Shown here piece after piece: positions 44,699-54,744 of a DNA stretch of 64,000 nt (its first letter is position 1; each line of letters opens with the position of its first letter). Both the position numbers and the translations under genes were made by a program. Below the pieces are notes generated by a model that did not search any database, was not told the DNA's origin, and worked only from the letters and a program-made list of their open reading frames with translations. The DNA is from Chitinophaga filiformis (GTDB taxonomy: Bacteria; Bacteroidota; Bacteroidia; Chitinophagales; Chitinophagaceae): the NCBI RefSeq assembly GCF_021646545.1, contig NZ_JAKIRP010000004.1, positions 310,001 to 374,000 of the forward strand, given 5' to 3'.

Positions 44699-46804
44699 GT
44701 GGAAGTAAAGAAAGACATATTGTGGCGTGTGTATCTATGCTTTATTGGCATGGGACTGTTTGGTGTGGCAATCCTCGTAAAGGTGTTCATGGTCCAGAAC
44801 ATAGAAGGTAACTACTGGCGTAGTATGGCAGACAGCCTGCACACCCGGTATGTTTCTCTCGACGCTGACCGTGGCACGATTTATTCAGAAGAAGGCAGAA
44901 TGCTTTCCACTTCCATCCCTTACTTTAACCTGAGGGTGGATTTCGCCGCTGATGGCCTGCGGGAAAATAAAGGAAAGATCTTCAAGGACAATGTTGACTC
45001 ATTGTCTATTCGTCTTTCCGCCCTGTTCGGCGATCATACACCTGCTGAATACAAACGTATCCTGCAGGACGCATACAAAAACAAAGACAGGTACTTCCTC
45101 CTCAAAAGAGATGTACAGTTTGTCCAATATCAGGCAGTCCGCGACTTCCCTATGTTCAGACTGGGAAGGAACAAAGGCGGCCTGATCGCAGAAACGAAAA
45201 ATAAACGCATCAACCCCTTCAAACTATTGGCTAACCGTACAATAGGATTGTCCAGGGAAAATGCGCAGAACGTAGGTCTCGAAAGGACCTACGATAAATA
45301 TTTAAAAGGCGTTACCGGTAAAAGACTGATGCGCCGTATCGCCGGTGGAACATTCGTTCCCGTGGAAGGATACGATATCGAACCTGAAAACGGACGTGAT
45401 ATCGTCACCACCATAGACGTCAATATGCAGGACATCGTGGAAACAGCGCTCATGAATATGATGGTGAGCAATGAAGCTGAACACGGCACCTGCATCCTGA
45501 TGGAAGTGAAAACCGGTAAGATAAAAGCCATTGCCAACTTAGGCCGCCAGCCAGATGGCAGCTACTGGGAGGACATGAACTATGCCTTACAGGTGGGCGA
45601 ACCTGGTTCCACCTTTAAACTGGCTACCGTGATCGCCGCACTGGATGACCAATACGTCACCATGAACAATCAGGTAAACCTTAATGAAGGCCGTTGGCAG
45701 ATAGGAAAGAGAACAGTGTTTGATTCCGAACCTCACCCGGGACAAACAAACGTTAGCATTAAACATGCCTTCGAACTGAGCTCTAACGTGGGCATGGCGA
45801 AACTGGCCCTGCAGTGTTACGCAAAAAGGCCCAATGACTTTGTGGCTCACCTGCGTAAACTGAAACTGGATAAACCCACCGGTGTCGACCTCGTAGGGGA
45901 AGGCAAGCCGGTGATCAAGAATACAAAATCAAGGACATGGAGTTCCACCACCCTGCCATGGATGGCCTTTGGATACGAAGTGTTGATAAGCCCGTTACAA
46001 ACCTGCATGTTGTACAATGCAGTGGCTAATAACGGTACCATGATGAAGCCTTACCTGGTAAACGCTATCATGGAATATGGTCAGCCGGTGGAATACTTTG
46101 ATCCGGAAATCGTTCTGGACAGTATCTGCTCACAAAATACGCTCAGGCAGGTAAAGCAGATGCTGGAGGGTGTGGTGACCAATGGTACGGCCAAAGCCTT
46201 GTGGTCGCCGTACTACAAATTTGCCGGTAAGACCGGTACCGCCCTGGTAGCCAATGGTAAACAGGGATATGCAGATAAGATCTACCAGTCTTCATTTGCA
46301 GGGTACTTCCCGGCCAATGACCCACAGTTCACCTGTGTGGTGGTCATCAAGAACAAACCGAATGCGGTGAAGTTCTACGGAGGCGCAGTAGCAGGACCTG
46401 TGTTCCGCGAAGTGGCAGACAAGCTGTACGCGATCGCACTTGAGAAACAAAAGCCCATGCGCGCTACCCTGGCAATAGATACTTTGCTGGCGTTTAAAAA
46501 CGGACAGGGACGCGAATGGAAAACAATACTGAACAAACTGAACCTGCCAATGCAGGGCAATGTGAATAACAGCAGCTGGGTAAGCGCTAAAGTAGACGAT
46601 AAAAAGATCGTCTTTACGCCGGTACAGCATGTGAAAGGTGGAGTGCCCAATGTAACAGGGATGGGCTTAAAAGATGCACTGTACCTGTTAGAGAATGCAG
46701 GGTTGCGTGTGATTATCAAAGGAGCCGGTAAGGTGACCAGCCAGTCAATACCCGGCGGCTCCCAGTTGGAAAGAAACCAGACAATAGTAATAGAACTGAG
46801 CTAA
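44699..46804 (+). CDS. ftsI: Septal peptidoglycan transpeptidase (FtsI/PBP3 type) with C-terminal PASTA domain
   Basis: A 701-residue protein with a short cytoplasmic N-terminus, one membrane helix (~11-31), a pedestal domain and a transpeptidase domain. The catalytic motifs are STFK (Ser304-Lys307), SSN (361-363) and KTG (511-513). The last ~60 residues form one PASTA domain (NVTGMGLKDALYLLENAGLRV). It cross-links glycan strands at the division site, with FtsW as its glycosyltransferase partner. It starts at GTG 44699. Confidence 0.94.
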   Translation: MEVKKDILWRVYLCFIGMGLFGVAILVKVFMVQNIEGNYWRSMADSLHTRYVSLDADRGTIYSEEGRMLSTSIPYFNLRVDFAADGLRENKGKIFKDNVDSLSIRLSALFGDHTPAEYKRILQDAYKNKDRYFLLKRDVQFVQYQAVRDFPMFRLGRNKGGLIAETKNKRINPFKLLANRTIGLSRENAQNVGLERTYDKYLKGVTGKRLMRRIAGGTFVPVEGYDIEPENGRDIVTTIDVNMQDIVETALMNMMVSNEAEHGTCILMEVKTGKIKAIANLGRQPDGSYWEDMNYALQVGEPGSTFKLATVIAALDDQYVTMNNQVNLNEGRWQIGKRTVFDSEPHPGQTNVSIKHAFELSSNVGMAKLALQCYAKRPNDFVAHLRKLKLDKPTGVDLVGEGKPVIKNTKSRTWSSTTLPWMAFGYEVLISPLQTCMLYNAVANNGTMMKPYLVNAIMEYGQPVEYFDPEIVLDSICSQNTLRQVKQMLEGVVTNGTAKALWSPYYKFAGKTGTALVANGKQGYADKIYQSSFAGYFPANDPQFTCVVVIKNKPNAVKFYGGAVAGPVFREVADKLYAIALEKQKPMRATLAIDTLLAFKNGQGREWKTILNKLNLPMQGNVNNSSWVSAKVDDKKIVFTPVQHVKGGVPNVTGMGLKDALYLLENAGLRVIIKGAGKVTSQSIPGGSQLERNQTIVIELS

Positions 46805-46808
46805 GAGA

Positions 46809-48275
46809 ATGAAGACGTTGCGCGACATACTATACAATGTGAGCATCCGTGAGGTACACGGCAGTACTGATACTGTCGTTAACTCATTGAGCATCGACTC
46901 CCGGGCCATTGGCCAGGGAGATGCCTTTGTTGCAATAAAAGGCGTACATGTAGATGGTCACCTGTTTATAGATAAAGCCCTCAGCCAGGGCGCCGCAGCT
47001 GTCATCTGTGAAGAACTGCCGCAAAATCTGGCAGACGGAGTGACATATGTGCTTGTGAACAGCAGCGCTACCGCTGCCGGTATCATCGCAGGTAACTTTT
47101 ACGATAATCCGTCGCATAAACTGAAACTGGTAGGTGTAACAGGTACCAATGGTAAAACCACCATCGCTACCCTCCTCTTCCGCCTGTTCAGTAAACTGCG
47201 TTTCCACTGCGGACTCCTGTCTACAGTGCAGAACCAGATCGGCGACAAGGTCGTTCCGGCTACACATACCACACCCGACGCTATACACCTGAATGCCCTG
47301 CTGGCAGAAATGGTAGACGAAGGCTGCGAATATGTGTTCATGGAAGTCAGTTCCCATGCGGTACATCAGCAACGTATTGCAGGACTGAAGTTCACCGGTG
47401 GAATATTCAGCAACATCACACACGATCACCTGGATTACCATAAGACCTTCGACGAATATATCAGGGTGAAAAAAGCCTTCTTTGACGGACTGCCGCCCAC
47501 TGCCTTTGCACTCACCAACCTGGATGATAAGCGGGGCAATGTAATGCTGCAGAACACCCGCGCAAAGAAACAATCATACAGCCTGCGCACAGTGGCTGAT
47601 TTCAAGGGTAAGATCCTCGAAAACAACCTGACAGGGCTGATCATGACAGTGAATGAAAAAGAGGTGCATTTCCGCCTGATAGGTGAATTCAATGCATACA
47701 ACTTACTGGCGGTATATGGCGCTGCCATACTACTGGGACAGGATAAAGAGGAAGTACTGCAGGCACTCAGCGACCTGTCTGGCGCTGAAGGCAGATTCGA
47801 TTATATCATGTCCGCACAGGAAAAGATCATTGGCATTGTCGACTATGCACATACACCAGATGCACTGCTGAATGTACTGGCCACTATCAAAAACCTGCGC
47901 AAAGGCAACGAACAGGTTATCACAGTAGTAGGCTGCGGCGGCGACCGCGATACGGCTAAACGCCCCGTGATGGCAGCAGTAGCTACTGAACACAGTGATA
48001 AAGTGATCCTGACTTCCGACAATCCACGCTCGGAAGACCCCGTAGCCATCATTCATCAGATGGAAGCGGGTATACCGGTTCATCAGAAGAAAAAATCACT
48101 GTCTATCACCGACAGAAAAGAAGCCATTAAAACAGCTGTAAGCCTGGCCAACCCGGAAGACATTATCCTGGTAGCCGGCAAAGGCCACGAAAAATACCAG
48201 GAGATCCAGGGGGTAAAACATCCTTTCGACGACAAGCAGGTATTGCGCGAAATGCTGGAACTGATGGGGAAATAA
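46809..48275 (+). CDS. murE: UDP-MurNAc-tripeptide synthetase (meso-DAP adding)
   Basis: A 488-residue Mur ligase with the ATP loop GVTGTNGKTT (109-118), the ligase motif NITHDHLDYHKTFDEY (~202-217) and DNPR (404-407), the specificity motif for meso-diaminopimelate. So the peptidoglycan is of the meso-DAP type. It adds the third residue of the stem peptide. It starts 4 bp after ftsI. Confidence 0.96.
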   Translation: MKTLRDILYNVSIREVHGSTDTVVNSLSIDSRAIGQGDAFVAIKGVHVDGHLFIDKALSQGAAAVICEELPQNLADGVTYVLVNSSATAAGIIAGNFYDNPSHKLKLVGVTGTNGKTTIATLLFRLFSKLRFHCGLLSTVQNQIGDKVVPATHTTPDAIHLNALLAEMVDEGCEYVFMEVSSHAVHQQRIAGLKFTGGIFSNITHDHLDYHKTFDEYIRVKKAFFDGLPPTAFALTNLDDKRGNVMLQNTRAKKQSYSLRTVADFKGKILENNLTGLIMTVNEKEVHFRLIGEFNAYNLLAVYGAAILLGQDKEEVLQALSDLSGAEGRFDYIMSAQEKIIGIVDYAHTPDALLNVLATIKNLRKGNEQVITVVGCGGDRDTAKRPVMAAVATEHSDKVILTSDNPRSEDPVAIIHQMEAGIPVHQKKKSLSITDRKEAIKTAVSLANPEDIILVAGKGHEKYQEIQGVKHPFDDKQVLREMLELMGK

Positions 48276-48352
48276 CAACAATGCTGAGACAACTAACGAA
48301 ACTAAACCTGTAAGTAACGACTACAGGCAACTGACAGAGACTAACTAACTAT

Positions 48353-49603
48353 ATGCTATATTACTTATTTAACTATCTCAAATCATTAAACTTCAGCGGT
48401 AGCGGGATGTTTCAATTCATCACCTTCCGTGTTACAATGGCATTGCTGCTGTCGTTAGCGATTTCTTTGTTATTAGGTAAGCGCATTGTTCGTTACCTGC
48501 AGCGCAAACAGATCGGGGAAACCATCCGTGACCTGGGACTGGCCGGAGAGAACTCCAAGAAAGGCACCCCTACTATGGGTGGTCTTATCATTCTGTCTTC
48601 CATTCTTATTCCCACCCTCCTTTTCGCTCAGATCAAAACCGTGTATGTATGGCTCATGCTCTTATGTACCGTATGGCTGGGACTGATCGGATTCCTGGAT
48701 GACTACATCAAGGTATTCAAGAAGAATAAAGAAGGGCTGGCAGGCAAGTTTAAAGTACTCGGACAGATCGGTCTGGGTATCATCATAGGCAGCACACTGT
48801 ATTTCAATGAGAACGTAGTGATCTCCCGCGAGATCATCAGCGGCAAAAAGCTCGCTTCCTACGAACGGGATGTGCACCATAAAGAAAGGGTTACAAAAGA
48901 TGGTCACCGGTTCGCTGATGTAAAGACGCCGATCACCACCATTCCTTTTGTTAAAAATCATGAGTTCAACTACGCCAAACTGATCTCCTGGATGGGAGAA
49001 GGTGCGGAGAAATATACATTCATCCTGTATATCCTGATCGTCATCGTAATCATCACAGCCGTCTCGAACGGCGCCAATCTTACGGACGGCCTCGATGGCC
49101 TCGCCACGGGCGTCTCCGCAGTGATCGGTGTGTGTCTGGGCATCTTTGCTTACGTATCGGGTAACATTCAGTTTGCGGAGTATCTGAACATTATGTACAT
49201 CCCTAACCTGGGTGAATTGTCCATCTTCATTGCCGCCTTCGTGGGTGCATGTGTTGGCTTCCTCTGGTATAATGCTTATCCGGCGCAGGTATTCATGGGT
49301 GATACCGGTAGTCTTGCACTGGGAGGTATCATCGCTTCCATCGCGATCATCGTAAGAAAGGAATTACTGATACCAATATTCTGTGGTGTGTTCCTGGTAG
49401 AGAATCTCAGCGTTGTGCTGCAGGTTTCCTACTTCAAATACACCAAAAAGAAATACGGAGAAGGAAGACGCATTTTCAAAATGTCTCCCCTTCACCACCA
49501 CTATCAGAAGCTGGGATATCATGAAAGTAAAATTGCAACAAGGTTCTGGATCATTACCGTAATCTGTGCAGCAGTATCTATAGCAACGTTGAAAATGAGA
49601 TAA
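48353..49603 (+). CDS. mraY: Phospho-MurNAc-pentapeptide translocase
   Basis: A 416-residue multi-pass membrane enzyme with about ten helices. [30 protein letters not shown] and the pair [15 protein letters not shown] are the magnesium and catalytic aspartate motifs, and [18 protein letters not shown] is the typical end. It moves phospho-MurNAc-pentapeptide to undecaprenyl phosphate, making lipid I. It lies 77 bp after murE, and a weak internal promoter there is possible. Confidence 0.96.
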   Translation: MLYYLFNYLKSLNFSGSGMFQFITFRVTMALLLSLAISLLLGKRIVRYLQRKQIGETIRDLGLAGENSKKGTPTMGGLIILSSILIPTLLFAQIKTVYVWLMLLCTVWLGLIGFLDDYIKVFKKNKEGLAGKFKVLGQIGLGIIIGSTLYFNENVVISREIISGKKLASYERDVHHKERVTKDGHRFADVKTPITTIPFVKNHEFNYAKLISWMGEGAEKYTFILYILIVIVIITAVSNGANLTDGLDGLATGVSAVIGVCLGIFAYVSGNIQFAEYLNIMYIPNLGELSIFIAAFVGACVGFLWYNAYPAQVFMGDTGSLALGGIIASIAIIVRKELLIPIFCGVFLVENLSVVLQVSYFKYTKKKYGEGRRIFKMSPLHHHYQKLGYHESKIATRFWIITVICAAVSIATLKMR

Positions 49604-49605
49604 AC

Positions 49606-50946
49606 ATGCAAAAGAAACTCGTCATACTTGGAGCCGGCGAAAGCGGCATCGGTGCGGCCCTCCTGGGGAAGCAGCGCGGGTATGATGTATTTGTATCTGA
49701 TGGCGGTGCTATAAAAGATATCTACAAACAGGAACTGGCGGTCAACCACATTCCGTTTGAAGAAAAAAGACACTCCTGGGATGTGATCCTGAACGCCGAT
49801 GAGATCATCAAAAGCCCTGGTATACCTGAGAAAAGTGAGTTGATGAAGAAAGTGCGTGAAAGACAGGTGCCCGTGATCTCTGAAATAGAATTCGCTTACC
49901 GGTTCAGCAAAGACAGCAAGGTCATTGCCATCACCGGTAGCAATGGTAAAAGCACCACCACTGCGCTGACCTTTGACATCTTTGAAAGAGCAGGAATGAA
50001 AGCAGCCATGGTAGGAAATATCGGCCTTAGTTATGCAAGGCAGGTAGCCACAGCACCGGCGGATTATTATATCGTGGAGGTGAGCAGTTTTCAGCTGGAC
50101 GATATCAAAGAGTTCAAACCAAATGTTGCCATTCTGCTGAACATAACACCAGATCATCTGGATCGTTATGACTACAAAATGGAGAACTATGTGGCGTCAA
50201 AGTTCCGCATAGCAATGAACCAGCGTCCAGGGGATTATTTCGTCTACTGCATGGATGATCCCGAGATCAGCGATTATTTAAGGAAGCAAACTATTTATTC
50301 AACAACAATACCCTTTACTATCATGGAACCATTAAAGCAAGGAGGATTTATGGCAAACGAACAGGTGAACATCCAGGTGAATGATGAGCCAATGATCGTA
50401 TCAATGTATGATCTTGCGCTGAAAGGCAAACATAACTTGTATAATTCAATGGCAGCGGGTATTGCAGGACGCACCATGGACATCAGGAAAGAGAAGATCC
50501 GCGAGAGTCTTACTTCTTTCAAGAGCCTGGAGCACCGCATGGAGTATGTAGCTACTGTGCGCGGAGTGGATTTCATTAATGATAGTAAAGCAACCAACGT
50601 AAACTCACTGTGGTTTGCATTGGAAAGCATGGAACATCCTGTAGTGCTGATCATGGGTGGTGTGGACAAAGGAAACGACTACAGCGCGATCCGTGATCTG
50701 GTAAAGGAAAAAGTAAAAGCAATTATCTGTCTCGGTGTTGATAATGCCCCTATCCAGGAAGCATTATCAAACGATACACCGGTGATGGTAGATACACGCA
50801 ACATGAAGGATGCTGTTCAGGCAGCATTCCAGCATGCCGCGAAAGGAGATGTTGTATTGCTCTCCCCTGCTTGTGCCAGCTTCGATCTCTTCAAGAACTA
50901 CGAAGACAGAGGCAAGCAGTTCAAGGAGGCAGTCAAAGAACTGTAA
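49606..50946 (+). CDS. murD: UDP-MurNAc-L-alanine:D-glutamate ligase
   Basis: A 446-residue protein with [19 protein letters not shown] (ATP loop at 111-117), [36 protein letters not shown], and [24 protein letters not shown]-type ending. It adds D-glutamate to UDP-MurNAc-L-Ala. It starts 2 bp after mraY. Confidence 0.96.
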   Translation: [446 protein letters not shown]

Positions 50947-51000
50947 CCGGCTTGTTGTCTGAAAGTAATACACTCAGACAACCGGCGCCAAAAGAGTGAA

Positions 51001-52194
51001 ATGGACGTACTTCATAGGACAAAAGGAGACAAAGTGATATGGACGATCGTGATCTTCCTGTCACTGGTAAGCCTGCTCGCTGTTTACAGCGCCACGGGAT
51101 CGCTGGCGTATCGCGAACAGGGAGGTCATACGGAGTACTATCTTTTCAAACAGCTGAGTGTACTGGGCATGGGGCTGCTGATCATCTACTTCGCACACAG
51201 GGTGAATTATACCATTTACTCACGTGCCGCGCAGATAGGGTTTCTTATCTCTATACCACTACTCATCTACACACTGGCATTCGGACACAACATCAACGAC
51301 GCCAGCCGTTGGATAAGGCTGCCAGTTATCAACCTGACATTTCAGACATCGGATGTGGCCAAACTGGCCATATTTATGTATGTAAGCAGACAGCTGTCCA
51401 AACGGCAGCATGTGATCACTGATTTCAGGAAGGGCTTTTTGCCCATCATTATACCGGTAAGTATCATCTGTGTGCTGATCATGCCGGCAAACATGTCTAC
51501 AGCATTGCTGCTGGGCGCCAGCTGCATGATACTGTGCTTTATAGGCCGGGTACCTGTCAGGTTCCTGGCTTCCATGGTCTTAGCTGTAGTCGTCCTGGTG
51601 TTACTGATGTTTGCCATTGCGAAGCTGACAAAACTTGAAATGCGTACGCAAACCTGGATCAACAGGCTGGAACATTTCACCGGAGAAGAGAATTCAGAGC
51701 TGCCTTACCAGGTGCAACAGGCTAATATTGCGATTGCCGGCGGAGGCGTACTGGGTAAGGGTCCTGGCAATAGCACACAAAGAAATTTTCTTCCTCATGC
51801 ATATAGTGACTATATATATGCAACAATTATCGAGGAGTATGGTATCTTTGGCGCCTTTTTGATATTGATGGCCTACATGTTGCTACTCTTACGCAGCATA
51901 CGCATATACAGAAAATGCCCCTATGCATTTGGCGCATTTCTCGCAGTAGGTCTCAGTGTCACGCTTGTAATACAGGCACTTACAAATATGGCAGTCAATG
52001 TGGGATTGTTCCCCGTAACAGGGGTTACACTACCACTGGTGAGTATGGGAGGTTCCTCCGTCATCTTTACCAGCCTCGCTATAGGAATTATACTTAGCGT
52101 ATCGCGCAACGTGGAAGAACTGGAAGGTAAAAGGATCGAACAGGAACGGATCGCTAAAGTGATGGAAGAAAACGGTATGCAACCGGCAGCTTAA
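51001..52194 (+). CDS. ftsW: Septal peptidoglycan glycosyltransferase FtsW
   Basis: A 397-residue SEDS protein with about ten membrane helices. Motifs include RWIRLPVINLTFQTSDVAKLAIFMYVSRQL, LPHAYSDYIYATIIEEYGIFGAF and GLFPVTGVTLPLVSMGGSSVIF. It polymerises lipid II at the septum with FtsI. It lies 54 bp after murD. Confidence 0.96.
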   Translation: MDVLHRTKGDKVIWTIVIFLSLVSLLAVYSATGSLAYREQGGHTEYYLFKQLSVLGMGLLIIYFAHRVNYTIYSRAAQIGFLISIPLLIYTLAFGHNINDASRWIRLPVINLTFQTSDVAKLAIFMYVSRQLSKRQHVITDFRKGFLPIIIPVSIICVLIMPANMSTALLLGASCMILCFIGRVPVRFLASMVLAVVVLVLLMFAIAKLTKLEMRTQTWINRLEHFTGEENSELPYQVQQANIAIAGGGVLGKGPGNSTQRNFLPHAYSDYIYATIIEEYGIFGAFLILMAYMLLLLRSIRIYRKCPYAFGAFLAVGLSVTLVIQALTNMAVNVGLFPVTGVTLPLVSMGGSSVIFTSLAIGIILSVSRNVEELEGKRIEQERIAKVMEENGMQPAA

Positions 52195-52218
52195 ACAACC
52201 AAAGTAAAACTATACAAA

Positions 52219-53313
52219 ATGCAACGCAGAATAATCATAGCAGGCGGCGGAACAGGAGGACATATCTTCCCGGCAATTGCTATTGCCAATGCGTTGAAGA
52301 AAATAGACCCGGAAACGGAGATCCTTTTCGTAGGCGCCAGGGGAAAGATGGAAATGGAGAAAGTGCCGCAGGCAGGCTACAAGATCGAAGGACTCGAAAT
52401 TGCCGGGTTAAACCGTAGTAACATGTTGAAAAACCTGTTGCTGCCTTTTAAAGTGATCAAAAGCCTGGGACAGGCACGCCGCATTATTGAACGCTTCCAG
52501 CCACAGGCTGTGGTGGGCGTTGGCGGTTATGCCAGTTTCCCTATCCTGCGCAAAGCACAGGGTAAAGGCATTCCGACGCTGATACAGGAACAAAACTCCT
52601 TTGCAGGAAAAGCCAATATGGTGCTTGGAAGAAAAGCAAAGAAGATCTGTACCGGCTACGAAGGCATGGAAAAGTTCTTCCCGGCCGATAAGATCATTTT
52701 CACAGGTAATCCTGTAAGAAATAATATCACACAGTCGTCAGTAACACGGGAAGACGCATTGCAGCACTTCGGCCTGAAGAACGGTAAAACAACCGTATTC
52801 GCTGTTGGTGGCAGCCTCGGGGCCAAAGCCATCAACGAAGCACTGCATCCGCTGTTGTCCAGCTTTGTAGAGAAAGATATTCAGCTGATCTGGCAAACAG
52901 GTAAGCCATACTTTGAAACAGCAAAGAGTGCAGCAGCTGCATACTCATCTCACGTGAAGGTGTTTGAATTCATCAACCTGATGGATTTTGCCTATAAAGC
53001 TGCAGATGTGGTTATATCACGTGCAGGTGCACTGGCCATTGCTGAATTGTGTGTAGTAAAAAAGCCGGTCATATTTGTACCGTATCCCTTTGCAGCAGAA
53101 GATCATCAGACCTTCAACGCGCAAAGCCTGGTGAATAAAAAGGCAGCCATCATGATCAAAAATGACGATGCCGCCACACAGCTTGGAACAACATTATTCA
53201 GCCTGGTACAAAACAAAGCACTGCTGGAACAACTGTCAGAAAACATCGGAAAACTGGGTAACACCAACGCTGACATGGTTATAGCAAAAGAAGTAATGGG
53301 ACTAATAGGGTAA
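52219..53313 (+). CDS. murG: UDP-GlcNAc:lipid I N-acetylglucosaminyltransferase
   Basis: A 364-residue GT-B enzyme with IIAGGGTGGHIFPAIAIANAL at the start, VGVGGYASFPILRKAQGKGIPTLIQEQNSFAGKAN, GGSLGAKAINEAL, and ADVVISRAGALAIAELCVVKKPVIFVPYPFAAEDHQTFNAQSL. It completes lipid II at the inner face of the membrane. Confidence 0.96.
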   Translation: MQRRIIIAGGGTGGHIFPAIAIANALKKIDPETEILFVGARGKMEMEKVPQAGYKIEGLEIAGLNRSNMLKNLLLPFKVIKSLGQARRIIERFQPQAVVGVGGYASFPILRKAQGKGIPTLIQEQNSFAGKANMVLGRKAKKICTGYEGMEKFFPADKIIFTGNPVRNNITQSSVTREDALQHFGLKNGKTTVFAVGGSLGAKAINEALHPLLSSFVEKDIQLIWQTGKPYFETAKSAAAAYSSHVKVFEFINLMDFAYKAADVVISRAGALAIAELCVVKKPVIFVPYPFAAEDHQTFNAQSLVNKKAAIMIKNDDAATQLGTTLFSLVQNKALLEQLSENIGKLGNTNADMVIAKEVMGLIG

Positions 53314-53334
53314 TCAGTAATACATCATCGAAAA

Positions 53335-54726
53335 ATGGATCTGAACAACATAAAACGCGTTTACTTCATCGGCATCGGAGGCATTGGCATGAGCGCCATT
53401 GCACGCTTCTTCAATGAGAAAGGTGTGCATGTGAGCGGTTATGACCGTACCGAGACTGCGCTTACCCGCCAGTTAGCTGAGGAAGGGATGCAGATCCATT
53501 ATACTGACGATGTAGCGTTGCTTGACAAACAGGCAGAACTGGTGGTATATACACCCGCTATTCCTGGCTCCCACTCAGAACTGATCTGGTTCCACCAGCA
53601 GGGATATGAAGTAGTGAAACGCAGCGACGTATTACAGGAGATCACCAGGAACCTGTATGCGATCACAGTAGGTGGTACACATGGTAAAACCACCACCTCT
53701 ACCCTGATCGCACACATACTCAGACATACCGGTTATGGCTGCAACGCTTTCCTGGGAGGTATCAGCGCCAATTATGACCGTAACTTCTGGAGCAGCAGCA
53801 AACAGGTGGCTGTGATAGAAGCTGATGAATACGACCGTTCATTCCTGAAACTACATCCTGATGTAGCTGTATTGACCGCTATTGATGCAGATCACCTGGA
53901 TATCTACGGCACAGAAGAAGAAGTACAGGAAGCATTTATACAGTACACCCGCAACATCAAAGCCAATGGCACACTGGTGGCTAAGCTGGGTTTACATCGC
54001 GCTGATGAGCTGAAAGGAGATAACCATATATGGTATCACCTGAACGACAGTAAAGCGGATATACATGCCACCAACATACAGGCAACAGAAGGTGGTTACA
54101 TGTTCGATGTGCTACAGAAAGACTGGAAATTAGCTAACATCTATCTTCCTGTCGGCGGCACCCACAACATAGAGAACACCGTAGCAGCCATTGCTGTAGC
54201 ACACCTGCTGGGCATTGAGGATGATAAGATCAAAGCAGCTATTGCTGACTTTAAAGGTATCAAACGCAGGTTTGAATACCTGGTGAAGAATGACTATCAG
54301 GTGTATATAGACGACTATGCACACCATCCGGAGGAACTGCGCGCACTGATCACCAGTGCCCGTGCATTATTCCCCGACAGGAAATGCATCGTACTGTTTC
54401 AGCCGCACCTGTACACTCGTACACGCGACTTTGCAGACGGTTTCGCAGAAAGCCTGTCGCTGGCAGATGAAGTATTATTACTCCCCATCTATCCCGCAAG
54501 GGAATTACCGATTGAAGGAGTGCACAGCGAGATGATAGCAAAGAAGATCAGCAAGCCCGTTCAAGTGATACAAAAAGAGGACGTATTACCCTGGATAAAA
54601 GCGAACAGTGCACCACTATTCATCACAGCCGGTGCAGGAGATATAGACCAGTTCCGGGAGCCTGCACAGGAAATACTGAATGGAAAAGGCATCATAGACA
54701 ATGAAGAAGTAAAGAAAGACGCATAA
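53335..54726 (+). CDS. murC: UDP-MurNAc:L-alanine ligase
   Basis: A 463-residue Mur ligase: HFIGIGGIGMSAIARFFNEKG-type Rossmann start, the ATP loop GGTHGKTTT (113-121), EADEYDRSFLKLHPDVAVLTAIDADHLDIYG and DDYAHHPEELRALI. It adds the first stem-peptide residue. It starts 21 bp after murG, the usual order in this phylum. Confidence 0.96.
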   Translation: MDLNNIKRVYFIGIGGIGMSAIARFFNEKGVHVSGYDRTETALTRQLAEEGMQIHYTDDVALLDKQAELVVYTPAIPGSHSELIWFHQQGYEVVKRSDVLQEITRNLYAITVGGTHGKTTTSTLIAHILRHTGYGCNAFLGGISANYDRNFWSSSKQVAVIEADEYDRSFLKLHPDVAVLTAIDADHLDIYGTEEEVQEAFIQYTRNIKANGTLVAKLGLHRADELKGDNHIWYHLNDSKADIHATNIQATEGGYMFDVLQKDWKLANIYLPVGGTHNIENTVAAIAVAHLLGIEDDKIKAAIADFKGIKRRFEYLVKNDYQVYIDDYAHHPEELRALITSARALFPDRKCIVLFQPHLYTRTRDFADGFAESLSLADEVLLLPIYPARELPIEGVHSEMIAKKISKPVQVIQKEDVLPWIKANSAPLFITAGAGDIDQFREPAQEILNGKGIIDNEEVKKDA

Positions 54727-54744
54727 AAAAAAGTATAACACCCA